Source: Caballeronia sp. dw_19 (GTDB taxonomy: Bacteria; Pseudomonadota; Gammaproteobacteria; Burkholderiales; Burkholderiaceae). Taken from it: a DNA stretch of 64,000 nucleotides. The stretch lies in the NCBI RefSeq assembly GCF_018449515.1, contig NZ_JAAVUQ010000043.1, forward strand, positions 1-64,000, written 5' to 3'. This document shows, piece after piece, positions 1 to 9,441 of this stretch. The notes under the pieces are model-generated. The model was not told the DNA's origin and made no database searches. It was given only the letters and a program-made list of their open reading frames with translations. Each line of letters starts with the position of its first letter. The stretch's first letter is position 1. A program made the position numbers and the translations under genes.

Positions 1-69
1 GGAACCTAACAACCCCGCAACATCCCCCGCCCACCAAACCCCCAAAAAACCGTCCACCGGTGCGAACGC

Positions 70-663
70 TCAATAAACCGTTGATTCGGTCACAATCGCC
101 CCGAGTGGCAAATCAAACTCCCCCCTCGGCAGGGCATCACACTTCGCGGATTCAAAAGCCACCCCAATCGTAGCCGGCGCCAGGCGCCCCGGCCAATTCG
201 CCAACGTCCGATCGTAATACCCACCCCCATATCCCAGCCGATATCGATCGGCATCGAAACCCACACAAGGAATAACGAGCAAGTCCGGCACCACCACCCG
301 CTCCTCGGCCGGCACAGGAATACCATACCGCCCCTTCTTCATCGCCGCGTTCGGCTGCCAGGCATGAAAAATCAGCGGCGCCCTCGGCGCAACCACCACC
401 GGCAATGCCGCCCTCCGCGATGCATTCAGCGCCAGCCAGACAGTCAGCACATCACGCGCATCGAACTCCCCGGCAACCGGCCAATAAAAGCCAATGCACG
501 ATGCATTGGAAAAGCGTGCGACCGCTTCCATCAAACGCCGAGCCAACGCTTCACCACGTGCACCCTGATCGGCCCGAACGCCTTGCGCCTCGCGGGTTGC
601 AAGCAGGTTCGAACGCAGCGCGCTTTTGGTTTCCAGCAGAGGGTTGCGTGCTATGCTTTGCAT
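70..663 (-). CDS. 5-formyltetrahydrofolate cyclo-ligase
   Basis: Converts 5-formyl-THF to 5,10-methenyl-THF with ATP in the cytosol, returning a storage folate to the active pool. The 197-residue protein has the usual family length and carries the signature PCVGFD...RLGYGGGYYDR at about residues 132-152, the Gly-rich nucleotide/folate-binding loop. I start it at the ATG at 663 because a GGAG lies about 10 bases upstream; an in-frame ATG at 693 would make the gene overlap the divergent lytic transglycosylase gene at 687. The two genes then share a 23-base gap. Confidence 0.9.
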   Translation of the reverse strand: MQSIARNPLLETKSALRSNLLATREAQGVRADQGARGEALARRLMEAVARFSNASCIGFYWPVAGEFDARDVLTVWLALNASRRAALPVVVAPRAPLIFHAWQPNAAMKKGRYGIPVPAEERVVVPDLLVIPCVGFDADRYRLGYGGGYYDRTLANWPGRLAPATIGVAFESAKCDALPRGEFDLPLGAIVTESTVY

Positions 664-686
664 CACTTCGCGCTCCAGAAATAACG

Positions 687-2657
687 ATGTCAAAACGTCT
701 CAAACGAGTATATCTCGCTGCCGCAACCGCGCTCGCCGCGATCACGCTGATCGGATGCGGTACCGCCTCCGCCGTGCGCCCGACAGCAGCTGATTATTCG
801 CTCTCGCCCGACGACCGCACCTTCATCCAGTTGCGCGAAGCCGCGCGCTCGAATGACGCCGGCCGTGCCATGCAACTCGCCGCGCAAATTCCGAATTATC
901 CGGCGCCGGGTTATGTCGATTACTTCACCATCAAGCCGCAACTCTTCGACTCGCAAGGACACGCGCGCGTCGACGCACCGGACGAACCGGTCCTCGCGTT
1001 CCTGCAGCGCTACGACGGCCAGGCTATCGCCGACCGCATGCGTAACGACTATCTGAACGTGCTCGGCGCGCGCCACGACTGGCGCAATTTCCTCGACCAA
1101 TACTCGCGCTTCGTCCTGAACGACGACACGCAAGTGAAATGCTACGCGCTCGAAGCACGCGCGTCGCGCGGAGAAAATGTGTCGGACGCCGCGCGCGCTC
1201 TGCTCGTCGATCCTAAATGGTATGGCGATGGCTGCGTCGACCTGATCAACGCACTGGCCGTCTCGCAGCAATTCACCGCGGATGACGTCTGGCAGCAAAT
1301 CCGCCTCGCCTACGAACAGAACTACACGAACACCGGCAGCCGCATCGCGGACGCGCTTGGCCAGGTACGCCCGGATCAAAGCGTCTTCGACACCGCCGCC
1401 AGCACCCCGCCGCTGTATCTCGCACGCGGCGTAGGTCGAGACACATCGTCGCATCAACTGGCGCTCGTCGCCATCACCCGCATGGCACGCAACGATCCGG
1501 CCATGGCCGCTGCATCGTTCAGTTCGGTCGCGCCGGCGTTGACGCCGTCGGAACGCGCTGTCGGCTGGGGCACGATCGCGTATCAGGCTGCATTGAAGCG
1601 GATGCCGAGCGCGGTGGACTGGTATCGGCTCTCGGTGAATGCACCGTTGTCGAATCCTGCCTATGAATGGCGCACGCGCAGCGCGTTGCTCGCCGGCGAC
1701 TGGACCATGGTGCGCTGGTCGATCGAACAAATGCCGCCCACGCTGCGCAACCAGCCCGCGTGGATCTACTGGCACGCACGCTCACTGAAGCAAGCCGGCG
1801 ACACCGCCACGGCCAACCAGGAATTCACGAGCATCGCGGATCAGTTCAACTTCTACGGCCAGTTGGCGTCTGAAGAACTCGGCCAGAAGATCACCGTGCC
1901 GCCGCGCACGGAAGTGAGCGACGCCGAAATCGCCCAGGCTGCATCGGTGCCGGGTTTTGCGCTGTCGCAGAAGTTTTACGCCATGAACCTGCGGCTCGAA
2001 GGCAACCGCGAATGGAACTGGCCGCTGCGGACCATGACGGACCGGCAATTGATCGCCACGGCTCTGTACGCCAAGCGGATCGAATTGTTCGACCGCGCGG
2101 TAAACACGGCCGACAAAACCAAGACCGAACACGATTTCTCGTTGCGGTATCTGTCGCCGTATCGTGATGTGGTCGAGCGTGAGTCGAAAAACACCGGGCT
2201 CGATGTCGAATGGGCGTATGGCCTGATTCGCCAGGAATCGCGGTTCATCATCAACGCGAAGTCGGAAGTGGGCGCGGGCGGCCTGATGCAGTTGATGCCC
2301 GGCACCGCGCAACTCGTGGCGAAGAAAATCGGCATGGGACCGGTATCGCGTGAACAGATGAATGACCTCGACACCAACATCCTGCTCGGCACGAATTATC
2401 TGGCCATGGTCTACAACCAGTTCGACGATTCCGCCGTCCTCGCAACCGCCGGTTACAACGCCGGCCCGGGACGCCCGACGCAGTGGCGTTCCACGCTCAG
2501 CGCACCGGTAGAGGGCGCGATTTTTGCTGAAACTATTCCGTTCACCGAAACCCGCGACTACGTCAAGAACGTGCTGTCGAACACCGTGTATTACGCGGCG
2601 CTGTTCGAAGGCCGTCCGCAATCGCTGAAAGCGCGGCTCGGTTATATCGCGCCGTAA
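687..2657 (+). CDS. Lytic murein transglycosylase (Slt70-like lipoprotein)
   Basis: Cleaves peptidoglycan glycan strands to leave 1,6-anhydro-MurNAc ends. The 656-residue protein opens with a lipoprotein signal (MSKRLKRVYLAAATALAA then LIGC), so it is probably anchored in the periplasm rather than free. A long helical-repeat region follows, and the SLT catalytic domain lies near the C-terminus with YGLIRQESRF (catalytic Glu about residue 517) and the GLMQLMPGTAQ and AGYNAGPGR motifs. An upstream in-frame ATG at 405 exists, but the signal peptide fixes the start at 687. Confidence 0.93.
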   Translation: MSKRLKRVYLAAATALAAITLIGCGTASAVRPTAADYSLSPDDRTFIQLREAARSNDAGRAMQLAAQIPNYPAPGYVDYFTIKPQLFDSQGHARVDAPDEPVLAFLQRYDGQAIADRMRNDYLNVLGARHDWRNFLDQYSRFVLNDDTQVKCYALEARASRGENVSDAARALLVDPKWYGDGCVDLINALAVSQQFTADDVWQQIRLAYEQNYTNTGSRIADALGQVRPDQSVFDTAASTPPLYLARGVGRDTSSHQLALVAITRMARNDPAMAAASFSSVAPALTPSERAVGWGTIAYQAALKRMPSAVDWYRLSVNAPLSNPAYEWRTRSALLAGDWTMVRWSIEQMPPTLRNQPAWIYWHARSLKQAGDTATANQEFTSIADQFNFYGQLASEELGQKITVPPRTEVSDAEIAQAASVPGFALSQKFYAMNLRLEGNREWNWPLRTMTDRQLIATALYAKRIELFDRAVNTADKTKTEHDFSLRYLSPYRDVVERESKNTGLDVEWAYGLIRQESRFIINAKSEVGAGGLMQLMPGTAQLVAKKIGMGPVSREQMNDLDTNILLGTNYLAMVYNQFDDSAVLATAGYNAGPGRPTQWRSTLSAPVEGAIFAETIPFTETRDYVKNVLSNTVYYAALFEGRPQSLKARLGYIAP

Positions 2658-2675
2658 GCGGCCTGCAACAAGACT

Positions 2676-2730
2676 CGCCGCGCGTTTCGCTTTTCCGGTC
2701 GATACGGTTAATCGAAAGTCACGCGCGGCG
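2676..2730. other. Stem-loop between slt and the dehydrogenase gene
   Basis: A perfect 10-base inverted repeat (CGCCGCGCGT / ACGCGCGGCG) with a 35-base spacer lies between the transglycosylase stop and the next start. There is no T-run, so it is not a standard intrinsic terminator; it may be an mRNA stability hairpin or chance in GC-rich DNA. Confidence 0.3.
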
Positions 2731-2775
2731 GCGTCGCCCTGACGCTTTCGCGGACCGCCACTTACAGAGGCGAAC

Positions 2776-3732
2776 ATGCGGCATCAAACCATTGCGTTGA
2801 TCGGCGGATCGGGGTTTATCGGCAGTCATCTGGTGAACGCGCTTGTCGAGCTTGGCAAAAACGTGCGCATTGCCACGCGGCGTCGCGAGAACGCGGCGCA
2901 TCTGACGTTGCTGCCCGTGGATGTGATCGAAACCAATGTCTTCGATTCCGTCCAGCTCGCCGCCTTCGTCTCCCAAGCCGACGCAGTGATCAATCTGGTC
3001 GGCATTCTGCAAGGCAAGCGCGGCGATCCTTATGGTCCGCAATTCGCCAAGGCGCATGTCGAGTTGCCGAACAGGATTGTGGCCGCGTGTCAGGCAAAAG
3101 GCGTGCGGCGCTTGATCCACATGAGCGCGCTTGGCGCGGATCCGAAAGGGCCGAGCATGTATCTGCGCTCTAAGGGTGACGGCGAAAAGGCCGTGCGCGA
3201 ATCGAATCTGGCGACCACGATTTTTCGTCCATCCGTGGTGTTCGGGCCTGAAGACAACTTCCTGAATCAGTTCGCATTTCTCGAACGGATTTTTCCGGTG
3301 ATTCCGCTGGCGTGTTCGCAAGCGAAGATCCAGCCGGTTTTTGTCGGTGACGTTGCCAAAGCCTTCGCCAACGTGCTCGATCTCGATGCCTCCAGTGGCC
3401 GCGTTTATGAACTCGCCGGACCGACGGTGTACACGCTGGAAGAACTGGTCAGGTTCAGCGGCGCGGCAATTGGCAAAAACGCGAAGATCATCCGCTTGCC
3501 GGATATCCTCGGCCGCCTCCAGGCGATTTCGCTTGAACTCGCGCCCGGCGAACCCATGATGTCGCGCGATAATCTCGATTCCATGAAAACGCCTGCGGTG
3601 GCAAGCGGTCCGATGGCGCCGGAACTCGGCATTGAAGAACCGGCGAGCATTGAAGCAATCGCGCCCATGTACCTCACGGGATCATCGTCGCGTTCGCGCT
3701 TCAATACATTCCGTGCGTCGGCCGGGCGTTGA
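2776..3732 (+). CDS. NDUFA9-like NAD(P)-binding epimerase/dehydrogenase
   Basis: A 318-residue atypical SDR with the N-terminal Rossmann motif IALIGGSGFIGSHLV (residues 6-20). It matches the complex-I NDUFA9-like NAD-dependent epimerase family, whose substrate in bacteria is usually unknown. SD AGAGG lies about 8 bases before the ATG. The typical YxxxK pair is not obvious, as in many NmrA/NDUFA9-type proteins, so it may bind NAD(P)H as a sensor or structural cofactor. It is followed on the same strand by GST and cca. Confidence 0.8.
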   Translation: MRHQTIALIGGSGFIGSHLVNALVELGKNVRIATRRRENAAHLTLLPVDVIETNVFDSVQLAAFVSQADAVINLVGILQGKRGDPYGPQFAKAHVELPNRIVAACQAKGVRRLIHMSALGADPKGPSMYLRSKGDGEKAVRESNLATTIFRPSVVFGPEDNFLNQFAFLERIFPVIPLACSQAKIQPVFVGDVAKAFANVLDLDASSGRVYELAGPTVYTLEELVRFSGAAIGKNAKIIRLPDILGRLQAISLELAPGEPMMSRDNLDSMKTPAVASGPMAPELGIEEPASIEAIAPMYLTGSSSRSRFNTFRASAGR

Positions 3733-3765
3733 TTTTTGCTAGTTATTCAACTTTAGATATCTGCG

Positions 3766-4386
3766 ATGAAACTCGTTATTGGTGACAAGAATGTGTCGTC
3801 ATGGTCCATGCGGCCGTGGCTCGTGCTCAAGCACTTCGGCATTCCTTTCGAGGAGACGATGATCCGCCTCGCGCGGCCGGATTCCTCCGCGAATATCCTC
3901 GCGCATTCGCCGTCGGGAAAAGTGCCTTGCCTCGTGACCGATGCCGGCGACGCCGTATGGGAATCGGTCGCGATCATGGAAACGCTGGCCGAGTTGTTCC
4001 CGCAGCACGCGTTGTGGCCGCGGGACAGCGCCGCGCGGGCGCACGCTCGCAGCATCAGCGCGGAAATGCACGCGGGTTTCGCTGATCTGCGCGAACAGAT
4101 GTCGATGAATATCCGGCACCAGGCCTTCGGCCAGCAACTCACGGCGGGCGCGTTGGCGAATGTGAAACGGATCGACCTGATCTGGCGCAATTGCCTCGAC
4201 GCGCACGGTGGCCCGTTCCTGTTCGGCCACGAATTCGGTATTGCCGACGCGATGTTCGCGCCGGTCGTCATGCGTTTCAATTCCTACGCGCCCAAGCTGA
4301 GCGAAACGGCGCTCGCTTACGCCGCCCGCATCACGGCATTGCCTGCTGTTGCAGAGTGGATTGAAGGCGCACGGAACGAGCGATGA
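3766..4386 (+). CDS. Glutathione S-transferase family protein
   Basis: A 206-residue GST-fold protein. The thioredoxin-like N-terminal domain begins MKLVIGDKNVSSWSMRPWLVLKHFGIPFEE, with SSWSMRPW at the usual glutathione-activating loop (Ser in place of Tyr), followed by the cis-Pro GKVPCL and the ES.AI.E motif. The C-terminal helical domain includes FLFGHEFGIADAMFAPV. It ends in a 4-base ATGA overlap with cca, so the two are translationally coupled. Substrate unknown. Confidence 0.88.
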   Translation: MKLVIGDKNVSSWSMRPWLVLKHFGIPFEETMIRLARPDSSANILAHSPSGKVPCLVTDAGDAVWESVAIMETLAELFPQHALWPRDSAARAHARSISAEMHAGFADLREQMSMNIRHQAFGQQLTAGALANVKRIDLIWRNCLDAHGGPFLFGHEFGIADAMFAPVVMRFNSYAPKLSETALAYAARITALPAVAEWIEGARNER

Positions 4387-5612
4387 ACATTTACGCCGTG
4401 GGCGGCGCGATCCGCGATGACATGCTCGGCCTGCCGGTTCAGGACCGCGATTATGTCGTGGTCGGAGCCACGCCCGAGCAGATGACGGCGCAAGGTTTCA
4501 AGCCGGTCGGCAAGGATTTCCCCGTGTTTTTACATCCGCAAACGCATGAGGAATATGCGCTCGCGCGGACCGAGCGCAAGACATCGGCGGGATATCACGG
4601 CTTTCAGTTTTTCTACGCGCCCGACGTTACGCTAGAAGAAGATCTCGCGCGCCGCGATCTGACCGTCAACGCAATGGCGCGCGAAGTGCGCCCGGATGGC
4701 GAGCTGACCGGACCGGTGATCGATCCGTTCAATGGCCGCGCTGATCTGGAAGCGCGTGTGTTCCGGCATGTGGGTGAAGCGTTTATTGAAGATCCGGTGC
4801 GGATTCTGCGCATCGCGCGGTTTGCGGCGCGTTTCGCGGATTTCACTATCGCTGACGAAACGCTCGCGCTGATGAAACGCATGGTCGCCGACGGCGAAGT
4901 CGATGCGCTCGTGCCCGAGCGCGTGTGGCAGGAAGTGTCGCGCGGCTTGATGGAGAAAACGCCGTCGCGGATGTTCGAGGTGCTGCGCGAATGCGGCGCG
5001 CTCGCGCGGATCCTGCCCGAGGTGGATTCGCTGTGGGGCGTGCCGCAACGTGCCGACTATCACCCGGAAGTCGATACCGGCGTGCACGTGATGATGGTCC
5101 TGGATTACGCGGCGGCGCACGGTTATACATTGCCGGTGCGCTTCGCCGCGCTGACCCATGATCTCGGCAAGGCGACCACGCCCGACGATATCCTGCCGCG
5201 TCATATCGGCCATGAAGGGCGTAGCGTCGATCTGCTGAAGCCGTTGTGCGAGCGTTTGCGCGTGCCGAACGAATGTCGCGATCTCGCGTTGCTGGTGGCG
5301 CGTGAGCACGGCAATATTCATCGGGTGATGGAGTTTGGGGCGGCGGCGCTGGTGCGGTTGTTCGAGCGTTGCGACGCGCTGCGCAAGCCTGCGCGGTTTG
5401 CTGAAGCACTACAAGCCTGTGTCTCCGATGCCCGCGGCCGGCTTGGTTTGAGCCAGCAACCGTATCCGCAGGCCGAGCGTTTGCGCGACGCGTTGGTGGC
5501 GGCGCGTGCGGTCGATGCCGGCGCCGTCGCGCAGCAGTACGCGAACGAGCCGGGGAAGATCAAGGACGCGGTTCACGCCGCGCGCGTGGCGGCGGTGGAC
5601 GCGGTGCTTTAA
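4383..5612 (+). CDS. cca: Multifunctional CCA-adding tRNA nucleotidyltransferase with HD domain
   Basis: Adds or repairs the 3'-CCA of tRNAs. At 409 residues it has the length of the gammaproteobacterial/betaproteobacterial class II enzyme with a C-terminal HD phosphohydrolase domain. Visible motifs are the N-terminal YAVGGAIRD (residues 4-12), DRDYVVVG (the DxD-type metal site) and RRDLTVNAMA; the HD domain is marked by FAALTHDLGK. The start overlaps the GST stop. It converges with the DUF2905 gene, leaving only 14 bases between stop codons. Confidence 0.95.
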   Translation: MNIYAVGGAIRDDMLGLPVQDRDYVVVGATPEQMTAQGFKPVGKDFPVFLHPQTHEEYALARTERKTSAGYHGFQFFYAPDVTLEEDLARRDLTVNAMAREVRPDGELTGPVIDPFNGRADLEARVFRHVGEAFIEDPVRILRIARFAARFADFTIADETLALMKRMVADGEVDALVPERVWQEVSRGLMEKTPSRMFEVLRECGALARILPEVDSLWGVPQRADYHPEVDTGVHVMMVLDYAAAHGYTLPVRFAALTHDLGKATTPDDILPRHIGHEGRSVDLLKPLCERLRVPNECRDLALLVAREHGNIHRVMEFGAAALVRLFERCDALRKPARFAEALQACVSDARGRLGLSQQPYPQAERLRDALVAARAVDAGAVAQQYANEPGKIKDAVHAARVAAVDAVL

Positions 5613-5626
5613 AGCAGCTTCGCAGA

Positions 5627-5821
5627 TCAAAGCGCCCGCGCCAGCAACGACAGCACGAGCGAAAGCAAAATGGTCGACATGAACGGGAACGGATATTCCC
5701 GTCCGAAAAGCCGCAGCGTGAAATCGCCGGGTAACTTGCCTATGCCGAGTTTCTTCATCCACGGCAAACACGCCGAGAGAATCGACAATGCAATGAACGT
5801 GGTGAGTACCCAGCGGATCAT
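5627..5821 (-). CDS. DUF2905 small membrane protein
   Basis: A 64-residue protein with two hydrophobic segments (about residues 5-22 and 48-63) around a conserved centre with KKLGIGKLPGDFTLRLFGREYPFPF, the DUF2905 pattern. Function unknown. It starts 4 bases after the MidA-like methyltransferase stop, so the two are an operon. Confidence 0.85.
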   Translation of the reverse strand: MIRWVLTTFIALSILSACLPWMKKLGIGKLPGDFTLRLFGREYPFPFMSTILLSLVLSLLARAL

Positions 5822-5825
5822 GATT

Positions 5826-7040
5826 TCATAAAGTATGTGAGCGGTCGCCGGACGAGAACGCGGCCAGCGTGTCGTCGATACCCCGCGAAAACGCGATCAC
5901 CTTGAACAACTCGCCCATTTCCGCCTCCGATAACAACTTCTGAACCGCGTTCGCAGCGGGCAGAAAGCGCCGGGCGTCGGTGGGATCGAGGTCGGAAAGC
6001 GCGTCGGTAATACCGGCGTTCATCAGGAAACGCGCCTGCGACGTGAAGCCGAGCAGATCGGCGCCGGCCTCTGTACCAGCCTCCGCGATCCCCGAAAACT
6101 CCACGTGCGCCGTGATGTCCTGCAGGCCGGGATACAAAAACGGATCACCGTGCGACCGATGCCGGTAGTGGCACATGAGCGTGCCCTGAGCACGCTGGGC
6201 GTGATAAAACTCGCGCCTCGGAAAGCCGTAATCGATGAAAAACGCCGCGCCGCGCGTGAGCATCGTGCAGATGGTGCGCGTGAAAGCCAGCGCCGCTTCA
6301 TGCGTTTCGCTCAGGTATTCGACGAACGGCTCGTCGTTGACTTCATCGATGGTGGCATCTATTTCGGCCAGCAGCGGATCGTCCAGCGCGGCTAGCAGGG
6401 GTTTGTCGTCGAATGCGAAACGGTTGTTCGTCCACGATACGCCGCGCTCATGCCACACGCCCAGTTTGCGCACGACCAGGCGCACAGGCATGGCGTCGAG
6501 CACTTCATTGCCAATCACCACGCCTTCAAAACGCTCCGGCAATACACTGAGCCATTGCACCTTCGATGCCAGTTCGGGCGCATCCGCTTCAATCGTCGCC
6601 CGCTGGCGTTCCTGCAATTCGCCGGATAAATCCACGATCGCGTAGTTGTCGAAGGGGATATCCAGCGCTTTCAAAGCGTTCAGCAGCCCGGCGGCGAGCT
6701 TGCCCGTGCCCGCGCCGAATTCCATCAAATTGCGCGTACCGCTGTCGCGTAAGGCTTGAGCGACCGGCCGCGCGAGCGTCGCCGAGAACAGCGGCGACAT
6801 TTCCGGTGCGGTGACAAAGTCGCTGCCGTCGTCGCCGCGTTTGCCGAATTTCATCGAGCCGCCGCTGTAATAGCCGAGGCCGGGCGCGTAAAGGGCAAGT
6901 TGCATATACCGGCTAAACGGCAGCCAGCCGCCCGCCGACGCGATTTCCGCCCGGATGCGTGCTGTCAGCGCCTCGGACTGCGCGAGCGCGTCGGAGCCGG
7001 GAACAGGTAAACTGTCGGATTCGTGAGCTTTTGGATTCAT
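5826..7040 (-). CDS. SAM-dependent methyltransferase, MidA/NDUFAF7 family (DUF185)
   Basis: A 404-residue protein of the NDUFAF7 family, whose mitochondrial members methylate an Arg of a complex I subunit; bacterial substrates are mostly unproven. The SAM-binding Gly-rich motif MEFGAGTGKLAAGLL and the family stretch FIDYGFPRREFYH are visible. The frame stays open upstream to 7355, but I use the ATG at 7040 (MNPKAHES) because the longer form would overlap the divergent SDR gene throughout. The divergent start at 7054 leaves only 13 bases between the genes. Confidence 0.88.
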   Translation of the reverse strand: MNPKAHESDSLPVPGSDALAQSEALTARIRAEIASAGGWLPFSRYMQLALYAPGLGYYSGGSMKFGKRGDDGSDFVTAPEMSPLFSATLARPVAQALRDSGTRNLMEFGAGTGKLAAGLLNALKALDIPFDNYAIVDLSGELQERQRATIEADAPELASKVQWLSVLPERFEGVVIGNEVLDAMPVRLVVRKLGVWHERGVSWTNNRFAFDDKPLLAALDDPLLAEIDATIDEVNDEPFVEYLSETHEAALAFTRTICTMLTRGAAFFIDYGFPRREFYHAQRAQGTLMCHYRHRSHGDPFLYPGLQDITAHVEFSGIAEAGTEAGADLLGFTSQARFLMNAGITDALSDLDPTDARRFLPAANAVQKLLSEAEMGELFKVIAFSRGIDDTLAAFSSGDRSHTL

Positions 7041-7053
7041 TCCGGCATTGTAA

Positions 7054-7893
7054 ATGAGCGTTTCTTCGTCCACTTCTCCAGATTCTTCCGCGCCGAAAGC
7101 CCGCGTGGTGCTGATCACCGGCGCGGCGAAGCGCATCGGCCGCGGCCTCGCGCTCGGTTTCGCTGCGCGCGGATGGGACGTCGCCGTGCATTTTGGCGGT
7201 TCTGAGGGACAGGCGCAGGAAGTCGTCCAGTCGATACGCGCCCTCGGCCGCCGCGCGGTCGCTCTGCATGCGGATCTCGGTGTGGAAAGCGACGTGGCGC
7301 GGCTGGTGCCGGCGTGTATCGACGCGTTGGGTGGTCTGCATTGCGTGGTGAACAACGCGTCGAGTTTTGTCGAAGATACCGCGCGCGATTTCAGCTACCC
7401 GCGCCTGCTCGAGATGATGGCGGTCAACGTTGGCGCGCCGTTGGCATTGGCGCGCGCGCTGTACGACGCCACGCCCGATGCCGCCGCCGACGATGAAACC
7501 CGGCGCGGCTGCGTCATCAACGTGCTCGACCAGAAGCTGTACAACATGAATCCCGATTACCTGTCGTACACGCTGACCAAGGCGGCGCTGGAAAACGCAA
7601 CCGTCGCGCTGGCTCAGGCGCTTGCGCCGAAGTTGCGCGTGGTCGGGCTTGCCCCGGGCCTCACGCTACCTTCCGCCGACATGACGCAGGCCGAGTTCGA
7701 GGCCGCGCATCGGGTAACGCCGTTGGGGCGGGCTTCGCGGGTGGAGGATGTTGTCTCGGCGGCGTGTTATCTCGCCGACGCTTCAGGCGTGACGGGTACG
7801 ACGCTGGTGGTGGATGGCGGGCAGCATCTCGTGCCGTCGCCACGCGACATCATGTTTTTGACCGCAGGCCGCAATCCGGGCGGCGGCGCTTAG
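7054..7893 (+). CDS. SDR family reductase, FolM-like (pteridine reductase)
   Basis: A 279-residue short-chain dehydrogenase. Near the N-terminus is the NADP-binding ITGAAKRIGRGLA; NNAS follows in the middle, and YLSYTLTKAALE gives the catalytic Tyr and Lys. A basic residue after the Gly motif (AKRIGRG) is typical of pteridine reductases/FolM, which reduce dihydromonapterin or dihydrofolate. The gene is followed 44 bases later by folB, which supports a pterin role. The exact substrate is inferred from context. Confidence 0.85.
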   Translation: MSVSSSTSPDSSAPKARVVLITGAAKRIGRGLALGFAARGWDVAVHFGGSEGQAQEVVQSIRALGRRAVALHADLGVESDVARLVPACIDALGGLHCVVNNASSFVEDTARDFSYPRLLEMMAVNVGAPLALARALYDATPDAAADDETRRGCVINVLDQKLYNMNPDYLSYTLTKAALENATVALAQALAPKLRVVGLAPGLTLPSADMTQAEFEAAHRVTPLGRASRVEDVVSAACYLADASGVTGTTLVVDGGQHLVPSPRDIMFLTAGRNPGGGA

Positions 7894-7937
7894 TAAGTTA
7901 ATCTCAGTCAGTCAATCTGAATCACCAGGACATCACC

Positions 7938-8339
7938 ATGCTTGCCGCACTTTCGCATCCCCGGCTCGCCGATTGCCGGCGGCTTTTTCTGCGCAATTAC
8001 GAAGTGCGCATCAACATTGGCGTGCACGATTTCGAAAAGCAGGGCGAGCAGCGCGTGGTGATCAACGTGGAATTGTTCGTGCCGCTGGCGTTATCGACGC
8101 CGACTGAGGACAAGCTGCGCGAAGTCGTCGATTACGATTTCATGCGCTCGACCATCGCCAAGCGCGTGGGCAAAGGGCATATCCACCTGCAGGAAACACT
8201 CTGCGATGACGTCGCTGCCGCTTTATTGGCGCATCCGAATGTGCGTGCCGTGGTGGTATCGACAGAAAAACCGGACGTTTATCCCGATTGCGATGCCGTG
8301 GGCGTCGAAGTCTTTCGCATCAAAGAGGTGACGGCATGA
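7938..8339 (+). CDS. folB: Dihydroneopterin aldolase
   Basis: Folate pathway enzyme that converts 7,8-dihydroneopterin to 6-hydroxymethyl-dihydropterin and glycolaldehyde. The 133-residue protein shows RNYEVRINIGVHDFEKQGEQRV, the family N-terminal pattern, VVDYDFMRSTI and a late HLQETLCDDVA with the active-site Glu. It starts after an AGGA site and ends in a 4-base ATGA overlap with ttcA, so it is co-translated with that gene. Confidence 0.92.
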   Translation: MLAALSHPRLADCRRLFLRNYEVRINIGVHDFEKQGEQRVVINVELFVPLALSTPTEDKLREVVDYDFMRSTIAKRVGKGHIHLQETLCDDVAAALLAHPNVRAVVVSTEKPDVYPDCDAVGVEVFRIKEVTA

Positions 8340-9310
8340 GTTCGCTAACGGAAACGGAAACGGAAGCGCCGGTGGTTCAGGAGTTGGCATCTGTCCCGAC
8401 AATGCGCGAGCCAATGACCCGCCGCGAGCAGAAGCAGGCCTACGAGAACAACAAGTTGTTCAAGCGGCTGGCGCGTCAGGTGGGTGAGGCCGTCACCGAC
8501 TACAAGATGATCGAAGACGGCGACAAGGTCATGGTCTGCCTGTCCGGCGGCAAGGATTCGTACGCGATGCTCGAACTCCTGATGCGGCTGCGCGAACGCG
8601 CGCCGATCAACTTCGACATCGTGGCCGTGAATCTCGACCAGAAGCAGCCGGGGTTTCCGGAGCATGTGCTGCCTGAGTATTTGAGCAAGCTGGATATCCC
8701 GTTTCATATCGAGAATCAGGATACGTACAGCATCGTCAAGCGGTTGGTGCCGGAAGGCAAGACGACGTGTTCGCTGTGTTCGAGATTGCGGCGCGGGATT
8801 TTGTATCGCGTGGCCGGTGAGCTTGGGGCGACGAAAATTGCGCTTGGGCATCATCGCGACGACATTCTGCAAACTCTGTTTTTGAATATGTTCTATGGTG
8901 GCAAGCTAAAAGGCATGCCGCCGAAACTGCAATCCGACGATGGCAAGAACATCGTGATCCGGCCGCTTGCTTACGCGAAGGAAAAAGATCTGGAGAAGTT
9001 CGCCGAGCTGCGCGAATTCCCGATCATTCCGTGCAATCTATGCGGTAGCCAGCCGAACCTGAAGCGCGCCGAAATGAAGGCACTGATCCGCGATTGGGAA
9101 AAGCGTTTCCCGGGCCGCGTGGAAAATATGTTCAACGCGCTGTCGAATGTCGTGCCTTCGCATTTGATGGATCACAAGCTGTTTGCGTTCGGCGGATTGC
9201 GCGCGACGGGCGTGGCGGACCCGGCCGGGGATATCGCGTTCGATGAAGACCCGTGTTCGACTGAAACACCATCGCAGATTATTTCGATTGTTCAATTCGA
9301 CGATATTTGA
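8336..9310 (+). CDS. ttcA: tRNA 2-thiocytidine(32) synthetase
   Basis: Thiolates C32 of certain tRNAs using ATP and an iron-sulfur cluster. The 324-residue protein has the PP-loop CLSGGKDSYAMLELL for ATP, the CSLCSRLRRG pair and a third Cys in IPCNLCGSQPN; these cysteines hold the cluster. The true start is the ATG at 8336 overlapping the folB stop; an in-frame upstream ATG lies inside folB. Just past the stop the terminal 15 bases are repeated once (see findings). Confidence 0.94.
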   Translation: MSSLTETETEAPVVQELASVPTMREPMTRREQKQAYENNKLFKRLARQVGEAVTDYKMIEDGDKVMVCLSGGKDSYAMLELLMRLRERAPINFDIVAVNLDQKQPGFPEHVLPEYLSKLDIPFHIENQDTYSIVKRLVPEGKTTCSLCSRLRRGILYRVAGELGATKIALGHHRDDILQTLFLNMFYGGKLKGMPPKLQSDDGKNIVIRPLAYAKEKDLEKFAELREFPIIPCNLCGSQPNLKRAEMKALIRDWEKRFPGRVENMFNALSNVVPSHLMDHKLFAFGGLRATGVADPAGDIAFDEDPCSTETPSQIISIVQFDDI

Positions 9311-9441
9311 CATTCGGCGACGATATTTGACACCGGGCTACTAGCCCGCAGAAACGTTACTCAGCAAGGCTGCGCCGGGGTTTTCCGTCCGCCCGCGCGT
9401 GCTATATTGGCGGCTCCAAACACTTCCATGAAGCTGACGCC

